A program made the translations under genes and the position numbers. Shown here one piece after another: positions 12,864 to 24,720 of a DNA stretch of 64,000 nucleotides (position 1 is its first letter; each line of letters begins with the position of its first letter). The stretch comes from Lantana camara (taxonomy: Eukaryota; Streptophyta; Magnoliopsida; Lamiales; Verbenaceae), in contig CM074856.1 of NCBI GenBank assembly GCA_037501455.1, positions 50,125,001 through 50,189,000 on the forward strand. The letters are read 5' to 3'. Under the pieces are notes generated by a model. The model was not told where the DNA came from. It worked only from the letters and a program-made list of their open reading frames with translations, and ran no database searches.

Positions 12864-14239
12864 AACATTGGCATGTAACCCCAAAACCCAAGCCATTATC
12901 CTAGACTAGTTCCTTGAGAGTTGGGAGGAACCCCAAGCCTGGGTTCGCAAGTATTGCACACAACCGCCCAAACGTGATGGAACAGGCTCCCCAAGGGTGT
13001 AGGGCAAGATGAGGGACGCTGACCTTCATTTTGGGCCAAAGGGAGGGGCATATCTATCGAGCGACCTCCGATATCCATCACTAGATCCTCCATCAGAATG
13101 GCCGCTATTAATTTTTTTTATATTTTCCCAACCTTCCAACCGCCAACCGTAGGCTTTTCCACACACACTGCATGTTGATCTTGATAAATTTTGATTTTTC
13201 TGGTGCAACATTGGGGTGTATCCCCAAAACCCAATCCATTACCGTAGACTAGTTCCTTGAGAGTTGGGAGGAACCCCAAGCCTGGGTTCGCCAGGATTGC
13301 ACACAACCGCCCAAAAGTGATGGAACAGGCTCCCCAAGGGTGTAGGGCAAGATAAGGGACGCTGATCTTCATTTTGGGCCAAAGGGAGGGGCATATCTAT
13401 CGAGCGATCTCCGATATCCATCACTAGATCCTCCATCAGAATGGTCGCTTTTAATTTTTTTTTTATTTTCCCAGGCTTCCAACCGCCAACCGTAGGCTTT
13501 TCCACACACACTGCATGTTGATCTTGATAAATTTGGATTTTTCTGGTGCAACATTGGGGTGTAACCCCAAAACCCAAGCCATTACCCTAGACTAGTTCCT
13601 TGAGAGTTGGGAGGAACCCCAAGCCTGGCTTCGCCAGGATTGCACACAACCGCCCAAACGTGATGGAACAGGGTCCCCAAGGGTGTAGGGCAAGATAAGG
13701 GACGCTGATCTTCATTTTGGGCCAAAGGGAGGGGCATATCTATCGAGGGATCTCCGGTATCTATCACTAGATCCTCCATCAGAATGGCCGCTTTCAATTT
13801 TTTTTATATTTTCCTAAGCTTCCAACCGCCAATCGTAGGCTTTTCCACACACACTGCATGTTGATCTTGATAAATTTGGATTTTTCTGGTGCAACATTGG
13901 GGTGTAACCCCAAAACCCAAGCCATTATCGTTGACTAGTTCCTTGAGAGTTGGGAGGAACCCCAAGCCTGGGTTCGCCAGGATTGCACACAACCGCCCAA
14001 ACGTGATGGAACAGGCTCCCCAAGGGTGTAGGGCAAGATAAGGGTCGCTGATCTTCATTTTGGGCCAAAGGGAGGGGCATATCTATCGAGCGATCTCCGA
14101 TATCTATCACTAGATCCTCCATCAGAATGGTCGCTTTTAATTTTTTTTTTTTTTATTTTCCCAAGCTTCCAACCGCCACCCGTAGGCTTTTCCACACACT
14201 CTGCATGTTGATCTTGATAAATTTGGATTTTTCTGGTGC
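12864..14239. repeat. 5-mer HOR copy 7, shortened to 4 monomers (c/d hybrid, 1,376 bp)
   Basis: The same hybrid type as copy 2: GGGTCCCC near 13,671 followed by AAAGGGAGG near 13,726. The two hybrids are 23 monomers (7,904 bp) apart. They could be one event later copied within a larger block, or two exchanges in the same short interval. Private CTTTCAATT near 13,792. The end marker reads GTGCAACATTGGCATG instead of GTACAACATTGGCATG. Confidence 0.85.
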
Positions 14240-15957
14240 AACATTGGCATGTAACCCCAAAACCCAAGCCATTATCCTAGACTAGTTCCTTGAGAGTTGG
14301 GAGGAACCCCAAGCCTGGGTTCGCAAGTATTGCACACAACCGCCCAAACGTGATGGAACAGGCTCCCCAAGGGTGTAGGGCAAGATGAGGGACGCTGACC
14401 TTCATTTTGGGCCAAAGGGAGGGGCATATCTATCGAGCGACCTCCGATATCCATCACTAGATCCTCCATCAGAATGGCCGCTATTAATTTTTTTTATATT
14501 TTCCCAACCTTCCAACCGCCAACCGTAGGCTTTTCCACACACACTGCATGTTGATCTTGATAAATTTTGATTTTTCTGGTGCAACATTGGGGTGTATCCC
14601 CAAAACCCAATCCATTACCGTAGACTAGTTCCTTGAGAGTTGGGAGGAACCCCAAGCCTGGGTTCGCCAGGATTGCACACAACCGCCCAAAAGTGATGGA
14701 ACAGGCTCCCCAAGGGTGTAGGGCAAGATAAGGGACGCTGATCTTCATTTTGGGCCAAAGGGAGGGGCATATCTATCGAGCGATCTCCGATATCCATCAC
14801 TAGATCCTCCATCAGAATGGTCGCTTTTAATTTTTTTTTTATTTTCCCAGGCTTCCAACCGCCAACCGTAGGCTTTTCCACACACACTGCATGTTGATCT
14901 TGATAAATTTGGATTTTTCTGGTGCAACATTGGGGTGTAACCCCAAAACCCAAGCCATTACCCTAGACTAGTTCCTTGAGAGTTGGGAGGAACCCCAAGC
15001 CTAGCTTCGCCAGGATTGCACACAACCGCCCAAACGTGATGGAACAGGGTCCCCAAGGGTGTAGGGCAAGATAAGGGACGCTGATCTTCATTTTGGGCCA
15101 AAGGAAGGGGCATATCTATCGAGGGATCTCCGGTATCTATCACTAGATCCTCCATCAGAATGGCCGCTTTTAATTTTTTTTATATTTTCCCAAGCTTCCA
15201 ACCGCCAACCGTAGGCTTTTCCACACACACTGCATGTTGATCTTGATAAATTTGGATTTTTCTGGTGCAACATTGGGGTGTAACCCCAAAACCCAAGCCA
15301 TTATCCTAGACTAGTTCCTTGAGAGTTGGGAGGAACCCCAAGCCTGGCTTCGCCAGGATTGCACACAACCGCCCAAACGTGATGGAACAGGCTCCCCAAG
15401 GGTGTAGGGCAAGATAAGGGACGCTGATCTTCATTTTGGGCCAAAGGGAGGGGCATATCTATCGAGGGATCTCCGGTATCTATCACTAGATCCTCCATCA
15501 GAATGGCCGCTTTTAATTTTTTTTATATTTTCCTAAGCTTCCAACCGCCAATCGTAGGCTTTTCCACACACACTGCATGTTGATCTTGATAAATTTGGAT
15601 TTTTCTGGTGCAACATTGGGGTGTAACCCCAAAACCCAAGCCATTATCGTTGACTAGTTCCTTGAGAGTTGGGAGGAACCCCAAGCCTGGGTTCGCCAGG
15701 ATTGCACACAACCGCCCAAACGTGATGGAACAGGCTCCCCAAGGGTGTAGGGCAAGATAAGGGTCGCTGATCTTCATTTTGGGCCAAAGGGAGGGGCATA
15801 TCTATCGAGCGATCTCCGATATCTATCACTAGATCCTCCATCAGAATGGTCGCTTTTAATTTTTTTTTTTTTATTTTCCCAAGCTTCCAACCGCCACCCG
15901 TAGGCTTTTCCACACACTCTGCATGTTGATCTTGATAAATTTGGATTTTTCTGGTAC
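14240..15957. repeat. 5-mer HOR copy 8 (1,718 bp)
   Basis: Complete a-b-c-d-e, last full copy. Private CCTAGCTTCG near 15,000 in the c/d region, normally CCTGGCTTCG, which breaks the small dyad there. Confidence 0.85.
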
Positions 15958-16680
15958 AACATTGGCATGTAACCCCAAAACCCAAGCCATTATCCTAGAC
16001 TAGTTCCTTGAGAGTTGGGAGGAACCCCAAGCCTGGGTTCGCAAGTATTGCACACAACCGCCCAAACGTGATGGAACAGGCTCCCCAAGGGTGTAGGGCA
16101 AGATAAGGGACGCTGACCTTCATTTTGGGCCAAAGGGAGGGGCATATCTATCGAGCGACCTCCGATATCCATCACTAGATCCTCCATCAGAATGGCCGCT
16201 ATTAATTTTTTTTATATTTTCCCAACCTTCCAACCGCCAACCGTAGGCTTTTCCACACACACTGCATGTTGATCTTGATAAATTTTGATTTTTCTGGTGC
16301 AACATTGGGGTGTATCCCCAAAACCCAATCCATTACCGTAGACTAGTTCCTTGAGAGTTGGGAGGAACCCCAAGCCTGGGTTCGCCAGGATTGCACACAA
16401 CCGCCCAAAAGTGATGGAACAGGCTCCCCAAGGGTGTAGGGCAAGATAAGGGACGCTGATCTTCATTTTGGGCCAAAGGGAGGGGCATATCTATCGAGCG
16501 ATCTCCGATATCCATCATTAGATCCTCCATCAGAATGGTCGTTTTTAATTTTTTTTTAATTTTCCCAGGCTTCCAACCGCCAACCGTAGGCTTTTCCACA
16601 CACACTGCATGTTGATCTTGATAAATTTGGATTTTTCTGGTGCAACATTGGGGTGTAACCCCAAAACCCAAGCCATTATC
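15958..16680. repeat. 5-mer HOR, incomplete last copy (a and b monomers)
   Basis: The a monomer (CGCAAGTATTGC near 16,040) and b monomer (AAAAGTGATGG near 16,408) are followed by a diverged c-like unit with CATCATTAGATCC near 16,514. The sequence then passes into segment X. Like copy 1, this edge copy keeps AGATAAGGG near 16,101. Its right part overlaps the start of the right X copy, because X begins with c-like and d-like monomers. Confidence 0.7.
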
Positions 16681-18536
16681 CTAGACTAGTTCCTTGAGAG
16701 TTGGGAGGAACCCCAAGCCTGGCTTCGCCAGGATTGCACACAACCGCCCAAACGTGATGGAACAGGCTCCCCAAGGGTGTAGGGCAAGATAAGGGACGCT
16801 GATCTTCATTTTGGGTCAAAGGGAGGGGCATATCTATGTAGCGAACTCCGGTATTTATCACTAGATCCTCCATCAGAATGGCCGCTTTTAATTTTTTTTA
16901 TATTTTCCCAAGCTTCCAACTGCCAACCGTAGGCTTTTCCACACACACTGCATGTTGATCTTGATAAATTTGGATTTTTCTGGTGCAACATTAGGGTGTA
17001 TCCCCAAAACCCAAGCCATTATCCTAGTCTAGTTCCTTGAGAGTTGGGAGGAAGCCCAATCCTGGGTTCGCCAGGATTGCACACAACTGCCCAAACGTGA
17101 TGGAACAGTCTCCCCAAGGGTGTAGGGCAAGATAAGGGACAATGATCTTCGTTTTGGGCCAAAGGGAGGGGCATATCTATCGAGCGATCTCAGGTATCTA
17201 TCACTAGATCCTCCTTCAGAATGGCCACTTTTAATTTTTTTTATATTTTCCCAAGCTTCCAACCGCCAACCGTAGACTTTTCCACACACACTACATATTG
17301 ATCTTGATAAATTTGGATTTTTCTGGTGCAACATTGGGGTGTAACCCAAAAACCGAAACCATTATCGTAGACTAGTTCCTTGAGAGTTGGGAGGAACCCC
17401 AAGCCTGGGTTCGCCAGGATTGCACACAACCGCCCAAACGTGATGGGACAGGCTCCCCAAGGGTGTAGGGCAAGATAAGGGACGCTGATCTTCATTTTGG
17501 GCCAAAGGGAGGGGCATATCTATCGAGCGATCTCTGGTATCTATCACTAGATCCTCCATCAGAATGGCCGCTTTTAATTTTTTTTATATTTTCCAAAGCT
17601 TCCAACCGCCAACCGTAGGCTTTTCCACACACACTGCATGTTGATCTTGATAAATTTGGATTTTTCTGGTGCAACATTGGGGTGTAACCCCAAAACCCAA
17701 GCCATTATCGTTGGCTAGTTCCTTGAGAGTTGGTAGGAACCCCAAGCCTGGGTTCGCCAGGATTGCACACAACCGCCCAAACGTGATGGAACAGGCTCCC
17801 CAAGGGTGTAGGGCAAGATAAGGGACGCTGATCTTCATTTTGGGCCAAAGGGAGGGGCATATCTGTCGGCGATCTCCGATATCTATCACTAGATCCTCCT
17901 TCAGAATGGCCGCTTTTAATTTTTTTTACATTTTCCCAACCTTCCAACCACCAACCGTAGGCTTTTCCACACACACTGCATGTTGATCTTGATAAATTTG
18001 GATTTTTCTGGTGCAACATTGGGGTGTATCCCCAAAACCCAAGCCATTATCGTAGACTAGTTCCTTGAGAGTTGGGAGGAACGCCAAGCCTGGGTTCGCC
18101 AGGATTGCACACAACCGCCCAAAAGTGATGGAACAGGCTCCCCAAGGGTGTAGGGCAAGATAAGGGACACTGATCTTCATTTTGGGCCAAATGGAGGGGC
18201 ATATCTATCGAGCGATCGATGGTATCTTTCACTAGATCCTCCATCAGAATGGCCGCTTTTAATTTTTTTTATATTTTCCCAAGCTTCCAACTGCCAACCG
18301 TAGGCTTTTCCACACACACTGCATGTTGATCTTGATAAATTTGGATTTTTCTGGTGCAAATTTGGGTGTAACCCCAAAACCCAAGCCATTATCATAGACT
18401 AGTTCCTTGAGAGTTGGGAGGAACCCCAAGCCTGGGTTAGCCAGGATTGCACACAACCGCCCAAATATGATGGAACAGGTTCCCGAAGGGTGTAGGGCAA
18501 GATAAGGGACGCTGATCTTCATTTTGGGCCAAAGGG
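16492..18536. repeat. Flanking segment X, right copy
   Basis: Colinear with 1-2,045 at offset 16,491 bp (48 monomers). It holds the same succession of unusual monomers, including the GTCGGCGATC unit near 17,863, the AAATGGAGG unit near 18,189 and the GCAAATTTGGG unit near 18,357. One G is lost at 17,863. With the left copy it brackets the 5-mer HOR block. Confidence 0.8.
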
Positions 18537-19220
18537 AGGGGCATATCTATCGAACGATCTCCGATATCCATCGCTAGATCCTCCATCAGAATGGTCGCTT
18601 TTAATTTTTTTTTTATTTTCCCAGGCTTCCAACCGCCAACCGTAGGCTTTTCCACACACACTGCATGTTGATCTTGATAAATTTGGATTTTTCTGGTGCA
18701 ACATTGGGGTGTAACCCCAAAACCCAAGCCAATATCCTAGACTAGTTCCTTGAGAGTTGGGAGGAACCCCAAGCCTGGCTTCGCCAGGATTGCACACAAC
18801 CGCCCAAACATGATGGAACAGGCTCCCCAAGGGTGTAGGGCAAGATAAGGGACGCTGATCTTCATTTTGGGCAAAAGGGAGGGGCATATCTATCGAGGGA
18901 TCTCCGGTATCTATCACTAGATCCTCCATCAGAATGGCCACTTTTAATTTTTTTTATATTTTCCTAAGCTTCCAACCGCCAACCGTAGGCTTTTCCACAC
19001 ACTGCATGTTGATCTTGATAAATTTGGATTTTTCTGGTGCAACATTGGGGTGTAACCCCAAAACCCAAGCCATTATCGTTGACTAGTTCCTTGAGAGTTG
19101 GGAGGAACCCCAAGCCTGGGTTCGCAAGGATTGCACACAACCGCCCAAACGTGATGGAACAGGCTCCCCAAGGGTGTAAGGCAAGATAAGGGACGCTGAT
19201 CTTCATTTTGGGCCAAAGGG
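18537..19220. repeat. Collapsed remnant of the 5-mer HOR (c/d and e monomers)
   Basis: After X, one finds a c-type monomer (CGATATCCATCG near 18,561, CCCAGGCTTCC near 18,620), a d-type stretch (CTGGCTTCGCC near 18,775, GAGGGATCTCC near 18,896) and an e-type start (CCTAAGCTT near 18,963, GTTGACTAG near 19,079). There are no a or b monomers. The X marker GCGATCGATGG returns at 19,581, only 1,369 bp (4 monomers) after its previous occurrence at 18,212. The corresponding interval on the left is 48 monomers. A CA dinucleotide is missing near 18,997. Confidence 0.7.
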
Positions 19221-20100
19221 AGGGGCATATCTGTCGGGCGATCTCCTATATCTATCACTAGATCCTCCTTCAGAATGGCCGCTTTTAATTTTTTTTACAT
19301 TTTCCCAACCTTCCAACCACCAACCGTAGGCTTTTCCACACACAGTGCATGTTGATCTTGATAAATTTGGATTTTTCTTGTGCAACATTGGGGTGTATCC
19401 CCAAAACCCAAGCCATTATCGTAGACTAGTTCCTTGAGAGTTGGGAGGAACGCCAAGCCTGGGTTCGCCAGGATTGCACACAACCGCCCAAAAGTGATGG
19501 AACAGGCTCCCCAAGGGTGTAGGGCAAGATAAGGGAGACTGATCTTCATTTTGGGCCAAATGGAGGGGCATATCTATCGAGCGATCGATGGTATCTATCA
19601 CTAGATCCTCCATCAGAATGGCCGCTTTTAATTTTTTTTATATTTTCCCAAGCTTCCAACTGCCAACCGTAGGCTTTTCCACACACACTGCATGTTGATC
19701 TTGATAAATTTGGATTTTTCTGGTGCAAATTTGGGTGTAACCCCAAAACCCAAGCCATTATCATAGACTAGTTCCTTGAGAGTTGGGAGGAACCCCAAGC
19801 CTGGGTTAGCCAGGATTGCACACAACCGCCCAAACATGATGGAACAGGTTCCCCAAGGGTGTAGGGCAAGATAAGGGACGCTGATCTTCATTTTGGGCCA
19901 AAGGGAGGGGCATATCTATCGAGCGATCTCCGATATCCATCACTAGATCCTCCATCAGAATGGTCGCTTTTAATTTTTTTTTTATTTTCCCAGGCTTCCA
20001 ACCGCCAACCGTAGGCTTTTCCACACACACTGCATGTTGATCTTGATAAATTTGGATTTTTCTGGTGCAACATTGGGGTGTAACCCCAAAACCCAAGCCA
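19221..20100. repeat. Segment X, partial third copy
   Basis: Only the core of X is present: GTCGGGCGATC near 19,232, AAATGGAGG near 19,558, GCGATCGATGG at 19,581 and GCAAATTTGGG near 19,726. It is followed by a c-type monomer with CGATATCCATC near 19,930. It matches 17,852-18,730 at offset 1,369 bp. Confidence 0.75.
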
Positions 20101-22660
20101 TTATCCTAGACTAGTTCCTTGAGAGTTGGGAGGAACCCCAAGCCTGGGTTCGCCAGGATTGCACACAACCGCCCAAACGTGATGGAACAGGCTCCCCAAG
20201 GGTGTAGGGCAAGATAAGGGACGCTGATCTTCATTTTGGGCCAAAGGGAGGGGCATATCTATCGAGGGATCTCCGGTATCTATCACTAGATCCTCCATCA
20301 GCATGGCCGCTTTTAATTTTTTTTATATTTTCCCAAGCTTCCAACCGCCAACCGTAGGCTTTTCCACACACACTGCATGTTGATCTTGATAAATTTGGAT
20401 TTTTCTGGTGCAACGTTGGGGTGTAACCCCAAACCCAAGCCATTATCATAGACTAGTTCCTTGAGAGTTGGGAGGAACCCCAAGCCTGGGTTCGCAAGGA
20501 TTGCACACAACCGCCCAAACGTGATGGAACAGGCTCCCCAAGGGTGTAGGGCAAGATAAGGGATGATGATCTTCATTTTGGGCCAAAGGGAGGGGCATAT
20601 CTATCGAGCGATCGATGGTGTCTATCACTAGATCCTCCATCAGAATGGCCGTTTTTAATTTTTTTTATATTTTCCCAAGCTTCCAACTGCCAACCGTAGG
20701 CTTTTCCACACACTGCATGTTGATCTTGATAAATTTGGATTTTTCTGGTGCAACATTGGGGTGTAACCCCAAAACCCAAGCCATTATCATAGACTAGTTC
20801 CTTGAGAGTTGGGATGAACCCCAAGCCTGGGTTCGCCAGGATTGCACACAACCGCCCAAACGTGATGGAACAAGCTCCCCAAGGGTGTAGGGCAAGATAA
20901 GGGACGCCGATCTTCATTTTGGCCCAAAGGGAGGGGCATATCTATCGAGCAATCTCAGGTATCTATCACTAGATCCTCCATCAGAAGGGCCGCTTTTAAT
21001 TTTTTTTATATTTTTCCAAGCTTCCAACCGCCAACCGTAGGCTTTTCCACACACATTGCATGTTGATCTTGATAAATTTGGATTTTCCTGGTGCAACATT
21101 GGGGTGTAACCCCAAAACCCAAGCCATTATCGTAGACTAGTTCCTTGAGAGTTGGGAGGAACCCCAAGCCTGGGTTCGCAAGGATTGCACACAACCGCCC
21201 AAACGTGATGGAACAGGCTCCCCAAGGGTGTAGGGCAAGATAAGGGATGCTGATCTTCATTTTGGGCCAAAGGGAGGGGCATATCTATCGAGCGATCTCC
21301 GGTATCTATCACTAGATCCTCCATCAGAATGGCCGCTTTTAATTTTTTTATATTTTTCCAAGCTTCCAATCGCCAACCGTAGCGTTTTCCACACACACAG
21401 CATGTTGATCTTGATAAATTTGATTTTCCTGGTGCAACATTGGGTTGTAACCCCAAAACCCAAGCCATTATCATAGACTAGTTCCTTGAGAGTTGGGAGG
21501 AACCCCAAGCCTGGGTTCGCAAGGATTGCACACAACCGCCCAAACGTGATGGAACAGGCTCCCCAAGGGTGTAGGGCAAGATAAGGGACGCCGATCTTCA
21601 TTTTGGGCCAAAGGGAGGGGCATATCTATCGAGCGATCTCCGGTATCTATCACTAGATCCTCCATCAGAATGGCCGCTTTTAATTTTTTTTATATTTTTC
21701 CAAGCTTCCAATCGCCAACCGTAGCGTTTTCCACACACACAGCATGTTGATCTTGATAAATTTGATTTTCCTGGTGCAACATTGGGGTGTAACCCCAAAA
21801 CCCAAGCCATTATCGTAGACCAGTTCCTTGAGAGTTGGGATGAACCCCAAGCCTGGGTTCGCCAGGATTGCACACAACCGCCCAAACGTGATGGAACAGG
21901 CTCCCAAAGGGTGTAGGGCAAGATAAGGGACGTTGATCTTCATTTTGGGCCAAAGGGAGGGGCATATCTATCGAGCGATCTCAGGTATCTATCACTAGAT
22001 CCTCCATCAGAATGGCCGCTTTTAATTTTTTTTATATTTTTCCAAGCTTCCAACCGCCAACCGTAGGCTTTTCAACACCCACTGCATGTTGATCTTGATA
22101 AATTTGGATTTTTCTGGTGCTACATTGGGGTGTAACCCCAAAACCCAAGCCATTATCGTAGACTAGTTCCTTGAGAGTTGGGAGGAACCCCAAGCCTGGG
22201 TTCGCAAGGATTGCACACAACCGCCCAAACGTGATGGAACAGGCTCCCCAAGGGTGTAGGGCAAGATAAGGGACGCTGATCTTCATTTTGGGCCAAAGGG
22301 AGGGGCATATCTATCGAACAATCTTCGGTATTTATCACTAGATCCTCCATCAGAATGGCCGCTTTCAATTTTTTTTATATTTTTCCAAGCTTCCAATCGC
22401 CAACCGTAGGCTTTTCCACACACATTGCATGTTGATCTTGATAAATTTGGATTTTCCTGGTGCAACATTGGGGTGTAACCCCAAAACCCAAGCTATTATC
22501 ATAGACTAGTTCCTTGAGAGTTGGGAGGAACCCCGAGCCTGGGTTCGCCAGGATTGCACACAACCGCCCAAACATGATGGAACAGGCTCCCCAAGGGTGT
22601 AGGGCAAGATAAGGGACGCTGATCTTCATTTTGGGCCAAAGGGAGGGGCATATCTATCGA
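20101..22660. repeat. Mostly unordered satellite monomers
   Basis: About seven monomers without a clear multi-monomer period. Many carry TATTTTTCCAAGC instead of TATTTTCCCAAGC. One adjacent duplication is visible: two consecutive units share GTAGCGTTTTCC (near 21,379 and 21,721), ACAGCATG and AATTTGATTTTCC, a combination I saw nowhere else. A CA dinucleotide is missing near 20,710. Confidence 0.75.
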
Positions 22661-24720
22661 CCGATCTCCGGTATCTATCACTAGATCCTCCATCAGAATG
22701 GCTTCTTTTAATTTTTTTTATATTTTCCCAAACTTCCAACCGCCAACCGTAGGCTTTTCCATACACACTGCATGTTGATCTTGATAAATTTGGATTTTTC
22801 TGGTGCAACATTCGGGTGTAACCCCAAAACCGAAACCATTATCGTAGACTAGTTCCTTTAGAGTTGGGATGAACCCCAAGCCTGGGTTCGCCAGGATTGC
22901 ACACAACCGCCCAAACGTGATGAAACAGGATCCCCAAGGGTGTAGGGCAAGATAAAGGACGCGGATCTTAATTTTGGACGAAAGGGAGGGGCATATCTAT
23001 CGAGCGATCTCCGGTATCTATCACTAGATCCTCCATCAGAATGGCCGCTTTTAATTTTTTTTATATTTTTCCAAGCTTCCAATCGCCAACCGTAGGCTTT
23101 TCCACACACACTGCATGTTGATCTTGATAAATTTGGATTTTTCTGGTGCAACATTGGGGTGTAACCCCAAAACCCAAGCCATTATCGTAGACTAGTTCCT
23201 TGAGAGTTGGGAGGAACCCCAAGCCTGGGTTCGCAAGGATTGCGCACAACCGCCCAAACGTGATGGAACAGGCTCCCCAAGGGTGTAGGGCAAGATAAGG
23301 GACGATGATCTTCATTTTGGGCCAAAGGGAAGGGCATATCTATCGAGCGATCGACGCTATCTATCACTAGATCCTCCATCAGAATGGCCGCTTTTAATTT
23401 TTTTTATATTTTCCCATGTTTCCAAACGCTAACCATAGGCTTTTCCACACACACTGCATGTTGATCTTGATAAATTTGGATTTTTCTAGTGCAATATTGG
23501 GGTGTAACCCCAAATCCCAAGCCATTATCGTAGACTAGTTCCTTTGGAGTTGGGAGGAACCCCAAGCCTGGGTTCGCCAGGATTGCACACAACCGCCCAA
23601 ACGTGATGGAACAGGCTCCCTAAGGGTGTAGGGCAAGATAAGGGACGATGATCTCCATTTTGGGCCAAAGGGAGGGGCATATCTATCGACCGATCTCCGG
23701 TATCTATCACTAGATCCTCCATCAGAATGGCCGCCTTTAATTTTTTTTATATTTTCCCAAGCTTCCACATCCCAACCGTAGGCTCTTCCACACACACTGC
23801 ATGTTGATCTTGATAAATTTAGATTTTTCTGGTGCAACATTGGGGTGTAACCCCAAAACCCAAGCCATTATCGTAGACTAGTTCCTTGAGAGTTGGGATG
23901 AACCCCAAGCCTGGCTTCGCCATGATTGCACACAACCGCCCAAACATGATGGAACAGGCTCCCCAAGGGTGTAGGGAAAGATAAGGGACGCTGATCTTCA
24001 TTTTGGGCCAAAGAGAGGGGCATATCTTTCGAGCGATCTCCGATATCTATCACTAGATCCTCCATCAGAATGGTCGCTTTTAAATTTTTTTTTTATTTTC
24101 CCAAGCTTCGAACTGCCAACCGTAGGCTTTTCCACACACACTGCATGTTGATCTTGATAAATTTGGATTTTTCTGGTGCAACATTGGGGTGTATCCCCAA
24201 AACCCAAGCCATTATCGTAGACTAGTTCCTTGAGAGTTGGGAGGAACCCCAAGCCTGGGTTCGCCAGGATTGCACACAACCGTCCAAACGTGATGGAACA
24301 GGCTCCCCAAGGGTGTAGGGCAAGATAAGGGACGCTGATCTTCATTTTGGGCCAGAGGGAGAAGCATATCTATCGAGCGATCTCCAATATCTATCCCTAG
24401 ATCCTCCATCAGAATTGTCGCTTTTAATTTTTTTTTTTATTTTCCCAAGCTTCCAACCGCCAACCGTAGGCTTTTCCACACACACTGCATGTTGATCTTG
24501 ATAAATTTGGATTTTTCTGGTGCAACATTGGGGTGTATCCCCAAAACCCAAGCCATTATCGTAGACTAGTTCCTTGAGACTTGGGATGAAGCCCAAGCCT
24601 GGGTTCGCCAGGATTGCACACAACCGCCCAAACGTGATGGAACAGGCTCCCCAAGGGTGTAGGGCAAGATAAGGGACGCTGATCTTCATTTTGGGCCAAA
24701 GGGAGGGGCATATCTATCGA
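22661..24720. repeat. 6-mer HOR family A, copy 1 (2,060 bp)
   Basis: Six distinguishable monomers repeated at exactly 2,060 bp. Markers: GGCTTCTTTTA near 22,700, GCGGATCTTAATTTTGGACG near 22,961, the CATGTTTCC/AAACGCTAACC unit near 23,415, the CTCTTCC unit near 23,783, and CTATCCCTAG near 24,395. The CATGTTTCC unit has lost its HindIII site. Confidence 0.85.
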
